64,000 nt of DNA from positions 1-64,000 of the forward strand of contig BROG01000947.1 in NCBI GenBank assembly GCA_030159075.1, given 5' to 3'. The translations under genes and the position numbers were made by a program. This DNA comes from Atrina japonica. Taxonomy: Eukaryota; Mollusca; Bivalvia; Pterioida; Pinnidae. Shown here one piece after another: positions 11,011-23,060 of this stretch. The notes below the pieces were generated by a model. That model was not told where the DNA came from. It made no database searches and saw only the letters and a program-made list of their open reading frames with translations. Position 1 is the stretch's first letter; every line of letters begins with the position of its first letter.

Positions 11011-14000
11011 ATTTTGTCACTGTAGTTCTCATTGGCAGTGAGCAGTATGTCCCTATAGCTCTTATTGACAGCACAAACCTTGTCCTGTACTTTAGCAGTA
11101 CACACTTTGTCCCTGTAGTTCTCATTAACAGTACACACTTTGTCCCAGTAGTTCTCATTAACAGTACATGCTTTATCCCTGTAGTTCTCATTAACAGTAC
11201 ACACTTTGTCCCTGTAGTTCTCATTAACAGTACACACTTTGTCCCTGTAGTTCTCATTAACAGTACACACTTTGTCCCTGTAGTTCTCATTAACAGTACA
11301 CGCTTTATCCCTGTAGTTCTCATTAACAGTACACACTTTGTCCCTGTAGTTCTCATTAACAGTACACACTTTGTCCCTGTAGTTCTCATTATCAATCCAC
11401 GCTTTATCCCTGTAGTTCTCATTAACAGTACACGCTTTATCCCTGTAGTTCTCATTAACAGTACACACTTTGTCCCTGTAGTTCTCATTAACAGTACACT
11501 TTGTCCCTGTAGTTCTCATTAACATTACACACTTTGTCCCTGTTCGGCTCATGAACAGTACACATTTTGTCCCTGTAGTTCTCATTAACACTTCATACTT
11601 TGTCCCGGTAATTCTCATTAACAGTTCACACTATGTCCCTGTAGTTCTCATTATCAATTCACACTTTATCCCTATATTTCTTATTTACAGTACACACTTT
11701 GTCCCTGTAGCTCTTATTAACAGGACAGACTTTGTCCCTGTAGTTCTCATTATCAATCTACACTTTATCCTTGTATTTCTTATTAACACTTTGTCCCTGT
11801 AGTTCTTATTTACAGGACAGACTTTTTCCCTGTAGTTGTAATGAACAACACACATGTTGTCCCCGTGGTTCTCATTAACAGTACAGACTTTGTCCCCGTG
11901 GTTCTCATTAACAGTACAGACTTTGTCCCCGTGGTTCTCATTGAGTGACAGTACACATTTTGTCCTTGTACACATTTTGTCCCTGTAGTTCACACTTTAT
12001 CCCTGTAGTTCTCATTAACAGTACACACCTTGTCCCTGTAATTCTCAGTTTGTCACTGTACACACTTTGTCCCTGTAGTTCACACTTTGTCCCTGTAGTT
12101 CTAATTAACTGTACACACTTTTTCCCTGTAGTTGTAATGTACACTACACATTTTGTCCCTATAGTTCTCATTAACAGTACACACTTCATCCCTGTAGTTC
12201 AAATTAACAGTACACACTTCATCCCTGTAGTTCTAATAAGCAGTACACATTTTGTCCCTGTAGTTCTAATTAACAATACACATTTTGCCCCACACTTAAC
12301 AGTACACACTTTTTCCCTGTACACACTTTGTCCCTGTAGTTCCCATTAACAGAATACATTTGTTCCCTGTAGTTCACATTGAAAGTACACATTTTGTCCC
12401 AGTAGTTCTCATTAACAGTACACATTTTGTCTCTGTCATTCTAATTAACAGTACACATTTTGCCCCTGTAGTTCTCATTAACAGTACACACATTGTCCAT
12501 GTAGTTCTCATTAACAGTACACACTTTATCCCTGTACACACTTTGTCCCTGTAGTTCTCATTAACAGTACATACTTGTCCCTGTAGTTCTCATTAACAGT
12601 TCACATTTTGTCCCTGTAGTTCTAAATAACAGTAATCATTTTGTCCCTACAGTTCTAATTAACAGTACACCTTATGTCCCTGTAGTTCACATTAACAGTA
12701 CACACTTTATCCCAGTAGTTCTCATTAACAGTACACATTTTGCCCCTGTAGTTCTCATTAACAGTAAAAATTTTGTCCCTATAGTTCTAATAAACAGTAC
12801 ACATTATGTCCCTCTACTTCAAATAAACAGTACACACTTTATCTCTGTAGTTCTCATTAACAGTACACACTTTGTAGTTCTTTTTTTCCCTGTAATTCTC
12901 ATTAACAGTACACATTTTGTCACTGTAATTCTCATTAACAGTACAAATTTTGTCCCTGTAGTTCTCATTAATAGTACACATTTTCTCCCTGTAATTCTCA
13001 TTAACAGTACAAATTTTGTCCCTATAGTTCTTGTTAACAGTACACAGTTTGTCCCTGTAGTTGAAATTAACAGTACACATTTTGTCACTCTGTTAACTTC
13101 AAATTTAATTAACAGTACAGTCCCTGTTGTTCTCATTTACAGTACACACTTTATCCCTGTAGTTCTCATTAACAGTACACATTTTGTCCTTGTCCCTGTA
13201 GTTCTTATTGATAATACACACTATGTCCCTGTGGTTCTCATCCAGTGACAGTACACATTTTGTCCCTGTAGTTCTAATTAACAGTACACACTTTGTCCCT
13301 CTAGTACTCATTAACAGTACACACTTTATCCTCATTAACAGTACACATTTTTTCATGTAGTTCCATTGTAATTTTGTCTAGTACTCATTATCAGTACATC
13401 TTTCATCATTCTTGTTCACTTTGTCCCTGTAGTTCTTATTAACGGTTCACAATCCCCTGATTTCTCATTAACAGTACACACTACAGTAACACTTTGTCCC
13501 TGTAGTCCGGTTCACAATGTAGTACACACTTTTTCCCTGTAGTTGTAATGTACAGTACACACTTTGTCCCTGTAGTTCTTATTAACGGTTCACAATTTGC
13601 CCCTGAAGTTCTCATTAACAGTACACACTTTTTCCCTGTAATGTACAGTACACACTAGTTCACATTAACAGTACACACTTTATCCCAGTAGTTCTCATTA
13701 ACAGTACACATTTTGCCCCTGTAGTTCTCATTAACAGTTCCCTTAGTTCTAATAAACAGTACACATTATGTCCCTCTACTTCAAATAAACAGTACACACT
13801 TTATCTCTGTAGTTCTCATTAACAGTACACACTTTGTCCCTGTAGTTCTCATTATTATTCCACATTTTTTTCCCTGTAATTCTCATTAACAGTACAAATT
13901 TTGTCCCTTAGTACACATTTTCTCCCTGTAATTCTCATTAACAGTACAAATTTTGTCCCTATAGTTCTTGTTAACAGTACACAGTTTGTCCCTGTAGTTG

Positions 14001-14389
14001 AAATTAACAGTACACATTTTGTCACTGTAGTTCTTGTTAACAGTACACATTTTGTCCCTTTAGATAGTACACATTTTCTCATTAACAGTACACACTTTGT
14101 CCCTGTTGTTCTCATTTACAGTACACACTTTATCCCTGTAGTTCTCATTAACAGTATACACCCTGTATTTCATTAACAGTACACATTTTGTCCCTGTAAT
14201 TCACATTAACAGTACACATTTTGTCCCTTTAGTTCTCATTATCAGTACATATTTTATCCCTGTAGTTCTCATTAACAGTTCACACTTTGTCCCTGTAGTT
14301 CTTATTGATAATGTCCCTGTGGTTCTCATCCAGTGACAGTACACATTTTGTCGCTGTAGTTCTAATTAACAGTACACACTTTGTCCCTC
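11011..14389. repeat. 33-bp tandem array, subfamily 2 (about 100 copies)
   Basis: The unit is close to TTTGTCCCTGTAGTTCTCAT followed by TAACAGTACACAC, again 33 bp. Many units carry small insertions or deletions. Blocks of units are repeated at larger scale: 12685-13090 and 13655-14030 share the same order of variant units. The array ends where the LTR retrotransposon begins and resumes after it. Confidence 0.92.
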
Positions 14390-14960
14390 TGTAACAATAT
14401 GAGGTACGGGAGATAAATCTTTTAGGAAATTATATACGTGAATAATTGGTGTGACTTGATTAATGTGTATTAGTATTTGGGAAAACATTTTACATCCGGT
14501 CAAGTAAATATGTTGAGTTAATTTAGATATATAAATTTCCAAATTCAAAATTACTCAGCATAATATTCAGTATTACAGCATTACAATTACTGTTTTGGAT
14601 CCAACTTGTCAACACTAAATTCAGCAGCAATTGAACATGTTAAAAGGTCAAATATCTGTCATCATCAGTTTTGGTAAACAAGATTTGATGTTAATGATAA
14701 TTAATATACAGTCATTACTAAGAATGATAGTGTAAAAGGTTACAAAGGTATGGCAGATTTTGATGATTTATTCTCCCAATTGTAGATGCATTTAACATAA
14801 GCTTCTAGAACTTTAGTGTTTTGCGTTGGTCAAAATTGACAAACGTTATGCACTGGAGTTCTGGAAACCGAGCTGGAAACCGCCTAGTTCTACTATTGAT
14901 AAAACATTGTTACCATTGCTGTACTATGATCACAGACCGAACTTTGTGGTTTGGTTTACA
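14390..14960 (+). repeat. 5' LTR of the gypsy element
   Basis: It starts TGTAACAATATGAGGTACGG and ends GGTTTACA. It is about 70 bp shorter than the 3' LTR. The segments carrying the TATA box and AATAAA signal in the 3' LTR are missing or altered here, so this promoter copy is probably defective. Confidence 0.85.
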
Positions 14961-14970
14961 AATATCGATT

Positions 14971-14990
14971 TGGTGCCCTGGAGTGGGACA
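14971..14990 (+). other. Primer-binding-site-like sequence
   Basis: TGGTGCCCTGGAGTGGGACA lies 10 nt after the 5' LTR, the place for the tRNA primer site of reverse transcription. The tRNA was not identified. Confidence 0.45.
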
Positions 14991-15204
14991 ACACAAGACT
15001 TGAAACGAAAAGGTAAGACTTTTACTTTTCTTAGTCCCCACAAATGTAACATTCTACAAACTCTAAAACAATTTAATAAAACTTTGTCTTAAACCCAATT
15101 TTAACTATTTAGGCAATAGTATTAAACTCCATTAAAACTTATTTTGAAAACAACAAAATTAGTACACAAATTTAACATTTGAAATTACAAAATCAGAATT
15201 AATA

Positions 15205-16310
15205 ATGGCAGAAGAAAATGTAGACTAAAATTCAGTAGTATGGCATTTAGGAGAAATTGAGGATAATTTAATTTTAGAAGAAGTAAATAAAAATAGACCA
15301 ACCACGTCAGATCAGACAGACATGCAAAATGAAACTGAAAATAGAAATAAAACATGTCAGGTCAGTCAGACGTCCAAACAAAACCGAAAGTAGTAGTAAC
15401 AGGTACTACAGTATATCGGGGGGAGTAAAAATAGAGAACCACCATTTTGTTGTCTGGGATACCTGAAAACAAAGGTGATAATGATGAAAAAGAGATGTTT
15501 GATAACATTTTGAGACAATTCTCTAACATGGCAAGTGCAATGGCATACCTGTACATTAATTAAGTCAGACCTTAAGGCATGGATATCAGACATAGTACTG
15601 CAAATTTAGTTCAATTAAATGTACAGAAAATGCTTAGCATTGGTAACATGTTCCTTGTAGCGGATTTCATTAGGATTATTTAATAGAACAGAAAATAACG
15701 AAAATGTAGCTAGTTGGGGGGACCTCACTTGGGGAAGTGACAAACAAAAGACAGGCATTAATTAAGTTAAGAAATCTAAAACAAGAGACAGACGAGTCAG
15801 TACAAATGTTTGGGGAAAGAATAATACAAGCATAGGATGTTTATTAAAAACAAAAGCACAAAAGACTTCACAATAGACATTGCCCCTGAAGATTAGGGAA
15901 GAAACCTCAACTTTAGAAGCCGCAGTTAAGATTGCACACGCGAACAAAATAGGGATCAAATTGCATTGACGTTAGACGGCACACAAAAATTTTTTAGATT
16001 TAAAACCAGAGACATACAACCAATGGAAGTAGATCACTTAAGTAATATGTAAGAATTGTTTAAGAAAAGGTCACACTACTCAAAATTGCCCTTTAGACAT
16101 CCTGACGAGACAGACAGTGACGATAGTGACGATCTTACAAATATTAGCACGAAACAGGTTAGGTTCACAAACGCTAGAAAACAACAAACTCAGCAAACAC
16201 CAAGGTTGCCAACCAAGTGAAGTAGACAAAATTCTCTGTACCAGATTGGGTAAGGCGCAGAATATGTCACATGATAGGTCACCTTTGTCCAAATCGAAAC
16301 ATTAACCTGT
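15205..16310 (+). pseudogene. Gag remnant with CCHC zinc knuckle
   Basis: A start ATG at 15205 opens a short gag-like reading. A block near 15765 (LRNLKQETDESVQMFGERI) resembles the conserved capsid region of retrotransposon Gag. At 16048-16089 the translation CKNCLRKGHTTQNC is a perfect C-x2-C-x4-H-x4-C nucleocapsid knuckle, followed near 16260 by a partial second knuckle. Gag packages the element RNA. Many frameshifts and stops interrupt the region. Confidence 0.75.
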
Positions 16311-16699
16311 AGTACCATATTGGCAGTAATGTAGAACAAATAATACACAAAATTACGATTTCGCAGTTTACACCTCATACTTATCGGAATAGGCAAAACT
16401 TCAACTTTCGACCTCCACAATTTACATATCAACAAAATCAGTCAGTTCAAACATTAGCATTACCACGATGTTAGCACTTCCGGCACCCCCCAATTAATGC
16501 CAGTCAAATAAACAGTTAGCACTCCCTGCACCACCTGTAGTAAGTGAACAAACTTAGAAAACAGCGAATAGGACACAATGGTCTCAGTATAGGGAACATA
16601 GGGAACAGGAAAACTAGAAGGCTCTTCTTATAAGGAAGCCGATAAGAAGAGTTGTAGTATGTACAGTACTCTACACAATTTCCAAGTTCCCTGTATTAT

Positions 16700-16860
16700 G
16701 TTCACAAAAATTTAGGACTTTAGTAGATACAGGAGCAGAAGTATCATTAATTAGTAAAAAGTGCTTCCAAAATCTTCCAATCAAGGTTAAGGGTTGTCAA
16801 AGAAAAACCAAATCTCCCAATAGGTGCAGTAAATATTAAATTTACGATGAATTGACCATG
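16700..16860 (+). pseudogene. Retropepsin (aspartic protease) remnant
   Basis: RTLVDTGAEVSLISKKC is read at 16714-16764; D-T-G at 16726-16734 is the catalytic triad of retroviral-type aspartic proteases. This enzyme cleaves the element polyprotein. The frame breaks soon afterwards. Confidence 0.85.
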
Positions 16861-17394
16861 AATCATAAGTATGTCACCGATGTAATAGAAACTTTATCCT
16901 TGGTAGGGATGGTTAAGACAAAATGCCCTTAAGAATAGGGAGAACCTATGTCAAATCATTAACCATAGTAAAAAAACAACTACATTAAGACCACAGAGTA
17001 AGACAATATGTTTTGTCAAATAGAGCATTTAACTAGAAATAGTTTTGAAATCTCGAGTATTATGAAAGATGACCCAGTTGTACAAGAATCATAGGATGTA
17101 ACAGGAAATAGAAAACATTCCAGTGTTAGTAGTTAATCAAACAAATAAATTTTATAGATTAAAAAGAGGTCAAGTGTTAGGAAAAATTAGAGCAAATAGA
17201 ATCAACAGTTTACAGAAAATACAGTAGGAGATGTAGACTTCTTAAAGATATCGCACCGTCAGAGTATAAAAGAAGTATTTTTAGTCTGTTACAAGAAAAC
17301 AAAGATTTTTTGCAAAAACTGATGTTAGGTCACACTAGTACAGTGAAAATGAAAATCCATCCACCAATCAGAAATAGGCCGTAGTTCTGATTGA

Positions 17395-17700
17395 CATTAT
17401 TATTCAAGGTCAACATGGGCTTTTCCATTTTTTAGTTGGGAAGAAAGACGGATCTAAAAGAATGTGTGTAGACTTTAGATCCTTAAATAAAATAGTAATA
17501 TCTTTCATTAACATCTTAGTACCAAAATTTTAGTTTAGATCTTAAAAGTGGGTATTGGCAGGTAGTGAAGATCTCATTAATGTAATGCCCTTTGGGTTAC
17601 AGCTATTTTCTCCCATAGTATTACAAGAATGTGAGGACTTTGCTGCTTACTTAGATGATATTTTAATATTTTCAAAAGTACAAAAATAGTGTTTGTCAGA
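17395..17700 (+). pseudogene. Reverse transcriptase remnant
   Basis: Motifs in order are VGKKDGSKRMCVDFRSLNK (about 17439), a GYWQV-like block, MPFGLQ at 17584 and AAYLDDILIFS with Y-L-D-D at 17648-17659. The spacing is shorter than in intact gypsy RTs, so pieces are missing, and frameshifts separate the blocks. Confidence 0.9.
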
Positions 17701-17934
17701 CAGCATAAAATGAGTTGAAGAAATGTAGTTTCTTTCAGTTATTTAGGTTTTTTTGTTAGTACACAGTTTGTCCCTATAAGAACATGTACCAAAGAATGAA
17801 GAGATTAACAGTACACAAATTTTCAAAGATCACTGTTGATTGAGTTCTAAGAAATGCTAGATTTAATGGTCAGTACAAGTAGCATTTTCTCAAAGACAGT
17901 TTAACCCTTTGTTAGCTTATCCTCAAACAAACCT

Positions 17935-18240
17935 ATGTGTTATACACAGATGCTACTTGTGTAGGTGCTTGTCTCACACAGCTTATTGGGGAAGAAAAAC
18001 CTATCTCCACAAATAAGCAAATAGAAAAAATGGTCAACAATAGAAAAATTTTTGGAACAGTCTTAAGAAATTAGACTTATATTTACATGATGCTCAGTTT
18101 GTAGTACGTACAGACCATCGTCCCTGAAGATTCACCTCAAAATAAGAAAATACAACAATGGGCTCTCACAGTTATAACTGTAAGATTGAGTATATAGAAG
18201 GTAGATTTAACTGTTGCGCTGACACTCAAGAAATTGTCCA
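17935..18240 (+). pseudogene. RNase H remnant
   Basis: YTDATCVGACLTQ at 17941 matches the first catalytic block (D of T-D-A) of gypsy RNase H, followed by a region with the RTDHR-like motif near 18110. The enzyme removes RNA from RNA-DNA hybrids. The frame is broken. Confidence 0.75.
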
Positions 18241-18509
18241 GAGTCAGAGTCAGACGAAATAGAAATAGATGATAGATTTTTAGAAGTAGGTGCATTAAAT
18301 TCAAACAAGTTACTCCAAAGAAATACGCTACACCAGATTTAGTCAAGCCGTTTATCTTCCAGGGAATGTATAAAGTTGAGAAAATAGCAAAACTTAAGAT
18401 AAAATTGGACAATTAAAAGGGAACAAAACAGTTTACTAGTAATAGATGGTTTATTTCATCTCCAAGATTCAGTCAGTTGTACTCAAAAATTAGAAAACAG
18501 TATTAAAAC

Positions 18510-18860
18510 ACATTTTTGTTGTCCATATGACATGACCAAAATAATTCACAAAAGTTACAAATATGTAGATCAATGTGTAACATGTAAACAGAAGCATTTC
18601 CACCTCTCAAAGTCCACCTTATCCTTTCGCAGTTAGATCTATCAGGACCATATCCCACCATATATTGTATCATTCATAGATTTACATGGCCAGAAGCTTT
18701 TTACCAAGTAAATCAGCTGTATATAGTTCTCTCATATTAACCAGTTCCCACTTCAGACTAACAGATTTGTCCAAGAAACACTGTAGTTCATATCACAACA
18801 TTATTGTCCTCATAATAACGGCAAGGTAGAAAGATTTCACATGATGTAATGGCTATATCT
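18510..18860 (+). pseudogene. Integrase remnant
   Basis: CVTCKQKH near 18574 is the cysteine half of the HHCC zinc finger. LDLSGPYP near 18632 carries the first catalytic Asp of the DDE core, and NNGKVERFH near 18816 carries the catalytic Glu. The region between is shortened and frameshifted. Confidence 0.85.
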
Positions 18861-19639
18861 GTGATGTTCAGACATGGGATTTATATTTGAATCAGACATG
18901 CAGCAATGATTTCATCCAAGTTCTCACCCTCTACTTACTATACAATAGAGATGTAGTATTGCCACAATTCTTAAACCTAGAAGAAAATATAATGGGGAAG
19001 ACCAATATCAAGTTTTGTCAACATAAAGCTTTACGTTCACAAAAATTTAGATTAACAAAAGTATGCAGATAGGGGTAGTCAAGAAATTAATTTCACCAGT
19101 ATATATTAAGTCAAAGAAAAACCAGTAAATTAGATAATAAATGGACACCTTATTATAGTTATTGAAGAAAAAGGACTCTAAGTTTTATAGTTAAGAATCA
19201 GTTGACAGGAACAACAACTAAGACACACTTCTTAGGTTATCCCCATTAAATAGTAAGAAAATTATGTAGTACTCCAGATTCAGAATCTTCAGATGACGAA
19301 ATTGTAAGACATATTTAGGCAAATTCGAGATGACTCAGATAGTGAGGATGATATTCCTCATTAAAAAGGATACACATATTAGATTGTTCCTGACAGAAAA
19401 CAAAGAAATAAATAAGGATTACTACAGAAATAAATGAAATTAAGAGTTCAGTTGTACAAATAGACCCTTTTGTCAATTTTTTGATAACATGAATAAGAAT
19501 ATGGATATATTTGAAAACATGTGTACATGAGAATAGTTTTTCATGTGCAAGAATAACTTGACTATGTTTGAGTGTGTCGATGAAAAGTCTTATTTTAGAC
19601 AATTTACATATATAATTACAGGAAAACAAAATTCACTCT

Positions 19640-20440
19640 AAATTCAATTGAATATGTCACTGGGACACCTCGCACCCTCTGTATTCAACCTTTACAGTTC
19701 TTACTTTTATCAATCAAAAATCAATTGAATCCACGTTTTGCTTTGCCTTTTGACCCTGAAAAAGATCTTTGGGACCTATACAAAACATTGACTTGTGCTA
19801 CATATTTCAAAGACGAAAACATTGTAGTTATTGTGTCAGTACCTTTGGTTGACACACCACAAATGCTTTAGAAATTTACAAGATACATAACTTGACATAT
19901 GTCGGTACTCTATGACATTAGAAGCAGCGGGTAAATAAAGAGAAAACACACTTTTCAACAGGAGTTAGAAAAATGTTCCCCTGTAAGATTTGTTCTTTTG
20001 ACAGTTATCTATACTGTTTCAAACAGACAGACATGTGTGATTTCTATATTTCTGGAAACACACGATCAAAAATTGAACAAAACTGTAGATCAATAATGCA
20101 ATTCTTAACAGTATGTTACGAAGGAAATTGGTTAATCATTGCAAAAGTTTGTGTGATAAAGAATCCCTTACCACCTGATTCTACATTTGGAACAAAATTG
20201 TCATTCTAACAGTGACAACACCTTACTTTTATAAGGAAAGTAATTTTAACTTTAGGGATCCTTTGTAGTTGACAAGTATAAGAAAGACGAAGTGTTTGTT
20301 TTGGACAAAATTTCCCACGTACCTAAGACAAAACCAGTAAAAGAAATTAATTTAGATAATTTGATAAATGAACTAAAACTAGAAGAAATGCAACCAATGC
20401 CAGAAGATATTTTTGGGTTTAAGAACGGTCAATTATCATA
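19640..20440 (+). pseudogene. Envelope-like (env) remnant of the retroelement
   Basis: After the integrase a region reads in pieces as a protein with the block PFDPEKDLWDLYK near 19745 and a cysteine-rich stretch with a frame at 19973-20209 that has seven cysteines. This position and cysteine pattern resemble the third, env-like reading frame found in some gypsy elements of marine invertebrates. Several frameshifts and stops interrupt it. Membrane fusion or infectivity is not implied for this broken copy. The rest, up to about 20440, ends in a basic and acidic tail. Confidence 0.5.
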
Positions 20441-21767
20441 AATAGTGCGGTTCACAATGTGGAAAAAAGAATAATAAGAAAATGTAGAAATAGGCCCTTC
20501 TGTCAAAAGTTCTCCTAATGTTAAGTGGTCAAGTAGTGAGGGAAAAGAGGAGTTGAGTCTTCCAAATCTTTCAAGACTTCTAAGAAACCAGAACCAACAG
20601 CCATACAGGAGCACCAAGTAACAAACAGTCGATTTTCAACAGCAGATGATAATGTAGTTTATAACAGAAATGAAACACAGCCAGTATATACAAGTATTCA
20701 AACTGAACAAGAACTATTTTGCAGTCCTGGATAAACACGACATTCAGACATGAAACTTAGTATGTACAGATAAATACGACCAGTTGATCAAACCAGAATT
20801 AACATTGAAAACCGAACACTATACAGTCAAGATAAAAGAGAAACAGAAAACACGAAACAAAATAGTCAAGGAGAAATGAAAAACAGTCAACTACAAAAAT
20901 AACCAGACGTACACCTGTGAAATAAAGGAATACAAACACGATAACATGAAATATCCCTGTAGTGTGACACCGCAAGAATTTAACGATAACATTATCGAAA
21001 AGTGGATGAGACCACTTGGCTTCGATCATTACCAGCTTTAAGTTCACCAGTAACTAAAGTACTAACATTCGACTATTGAAAACATATACAAGAACAGTAA
21101 TAATCACAGTGTAATGTGACAAAACGAAAATAATTTAAAGAAGTCGAAAACTTATTTTATTTAAAGAAACAGAATTTACGCCGGAGGACTTTCCGTGAAT
21201 GGAGGACTTTCCATGAATATTCATAAGGACGGAGGACTTTCCGTGAACATGAATACACTTTAACATAATGAACTTTACTTATGGACTGTAATAATGAACT
21301 TTATTTGTATTGAGACAATGTAGTAAATTCTCTGCTTATTGAACCGGTTTATCGCTTTATAATGCAGAACCCAAGTCATTTTTTATCCAGTCACATTTTT
21401 ATTTAATATTAATCCAGATCACGAGTTTTATGTTGTTGAAAATCCAGTTAATTGATAGTGGATTATTGAGAAATCTAAGTCACAAGTTAATTTGTTATTA
21501 CTCCAGGATATGAATTATTTACCGATAAAAATCCAGGTCATAATTGATAGTGGATTATTGAGAAATCTAGGTCACAAGTTAATTTGTATTACTCCAGGAT
21601 TGAATTGTTTATCTAAAATCCAGGTCACAACTTATTCAACAGAATTGTGTATTGATAATTATGTTAATTATGTTATAACTTTCAAGCTACACCAATTTTT
21701 ATAAAAGTTACGGAAAGTATTTATAAGAATGAAATTTTTACCATTTAGTAAAAATTTCAAGGGATTT
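20441..21767 (+). other. 3' untranslated part of the retroelement
   Basis: No conserved protein was recognised. The stretch holds three AGGACTTTCC motifs (21185-21242) and a 93-bp direct repeat (first copy from 21449, second from 21542). The last bases before the LTR, caagggattt, are only a weak polypurine tract. Confidence 0.5.
21449..21640 (+). repeat. 93-bp direct repeat, two copies, before the 3' LTR
   Basis: AATTGATAGTGGATTATTGA starts at 21449 and again at 21542, and the following 70-80 bp match with small changes. A further partial copy of the CCAGGTCACAA part follows. Confidence 0.8.
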
Positions 21768-22409
21768 TGTAACAATATGAGGTACGGGAGATAAATCTTT
21801 TAGGAAATTATATACGTGAATAATTGGTGTGACTTGAAATAGTTGATGTGTATTATATGTATTTGGGAAAACACGGGCAGCTAAAATTACATGATTTCTA
21901 ATTCCCAAGTAAATATGTTGACAAAGTTAGATTATAAATTTCCAAATTCAAAATGTAAATTCAGTACTTAGCATTATTTACAATATACTGTTTTGGATAT
22001 ACAACTTGTCAACACTTTTACAAATTCAGCAGCAATCTGCATGTTAAAAGTAAATATCTGTCATCATCAGTTTTGGTAAACAAGATTTGATGTTAATGAT
22101 AATTAATATACAGTACTGAAGTTGTACTAAGAATGATAGTGTAAAAGGTTACACATTATGGCAGATTTTGATGATAACGGCGCCCGTATTCTCCCAATTG
22201 TCCTCTCTATAAGTTCTAGAACTTTAGTGTTTTGCGTTGGTCATTGACAAACGTATATAAGACTGACTGGAAACGAGAGAGACGAGCGGGAAACCGCCTA
22301 TACTCTCTGATTGTTGAAACAACCATTGCTGTACTCTGCTGTGCTGAGAATAAAACTATACGATCACAGACCGAACTTTGAGTTATTGATATTTGTGGGT
22401 TGGTTTACA
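21768..22409 (+). repeat. 3' LTR of the gypsy element
   Basis: It shares with the 5' LTR the start TGTAACAATATGAGGTACGG and the end GGTTTACA. It keeps a TATA box (TATATAA at 22254-22260) and AATAAA at 22349-22354, about 90 bp apart, the normal promoter and polyadenylation layout of an LTR. It is followed by the CCTC target repeat. Confidence 0.9.
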
Positions 22410-23060
22410 CCTCTAGTACTCATTAACAGTACACACTTTATCCATGTAGTTCTCATTAACAGTACACATTTTATTCCCATTAGAAATTTATTGTACTGAT
22501 TTTTAGTTTTATTTCTTTCATCCTTGTAGTTCTCATTATCAGTTTTTGTCTGTAGTTCTTATTAACGGTTCACAATTTGCCCCTGAAGTTCTCATTAACA
22601 GTACACACTTTTTCCCTGTAGTTGTATTACAGTACACACTTTGTCCCTGTAGTTCTTATTAACGGTTCACAATTTGCCCCTGAAATTAACAGTACACACT
22701 GAGTGTAATGTACACACTTTTCCCTTAGTTTTATTAACGGTTCACAATTTGCCCCTCTATTAACAGTTTTTCCCTGTAGTTGAAATGTACAGTACACACT
22801 TTGTCCCTGTAGTTCAAATTAACAGTACACATTTTGTCCCTGTAGTTCTCATTAACAGTACACATTTTATCGCTGTAGTTCTCATTAACAGTACACATTT
22901 CGTCCCTGTAGTTCTCATTAACAGAGTTGTTTCTCATTAACAGTCACATTTTATCCCTGTTCTCAGTACACATTTTATCGTTAGTTCTCATTAACAGTAC
23001 ACATTTCGTCCCTGTAGTTGTAATGTAAAGTACTCAATACATTGTCAACTGACAATACAC
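22410..23060. repeat. 33-bp tandem array, continuation after the retroelement
   Basis: The same TTTGTCCCTGTAGTTCTCAT-type units resume, with many truncated copies. Several variant strings (ttattaacggttcacaattt) also occur at 13430-13600, so parts of the array share a larger-scale repeat. Confidence 0.88.

Larger units (their letters stand above)
14390..22409 (+). mobile_element. Ty3/gypsy LTR retrotransposon with env-like region, inserted in the satellite
   Basis: Two related LTRs (TGTAACAATATGAGG...GGTTTACA) bound an 8.0-kb element. The interior shows, in order, a CCHC zinc knuckle, retropepsin, reverse transcriptase, RNase H, integrase and an env-like region. PR-RT-RH-IN order defines Ty3/gypsy. 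Left flank ends in CCTC and right flank begins with CCTC; removing the element and one copy restores a normal satellite unit (tttgtccctctagtactcatt, also present at 13283). All frames are broken by stops and frameshifts, so this copy is dead. Confidence 0.93.

Noticed and set aside
10605..11618. Long minus-strand and plus-strand frames through the 33-bp arrays as protein genes
   Set aside because: Frames are open on both strands only because the period is a multiple of three; no start, signal or conserved domain supports translation.
10490..14389. CRISPR-like array of repeats
   Set aside because: The units are contiguous with no unique spacers, and this is animal nuclear DNA with introns.
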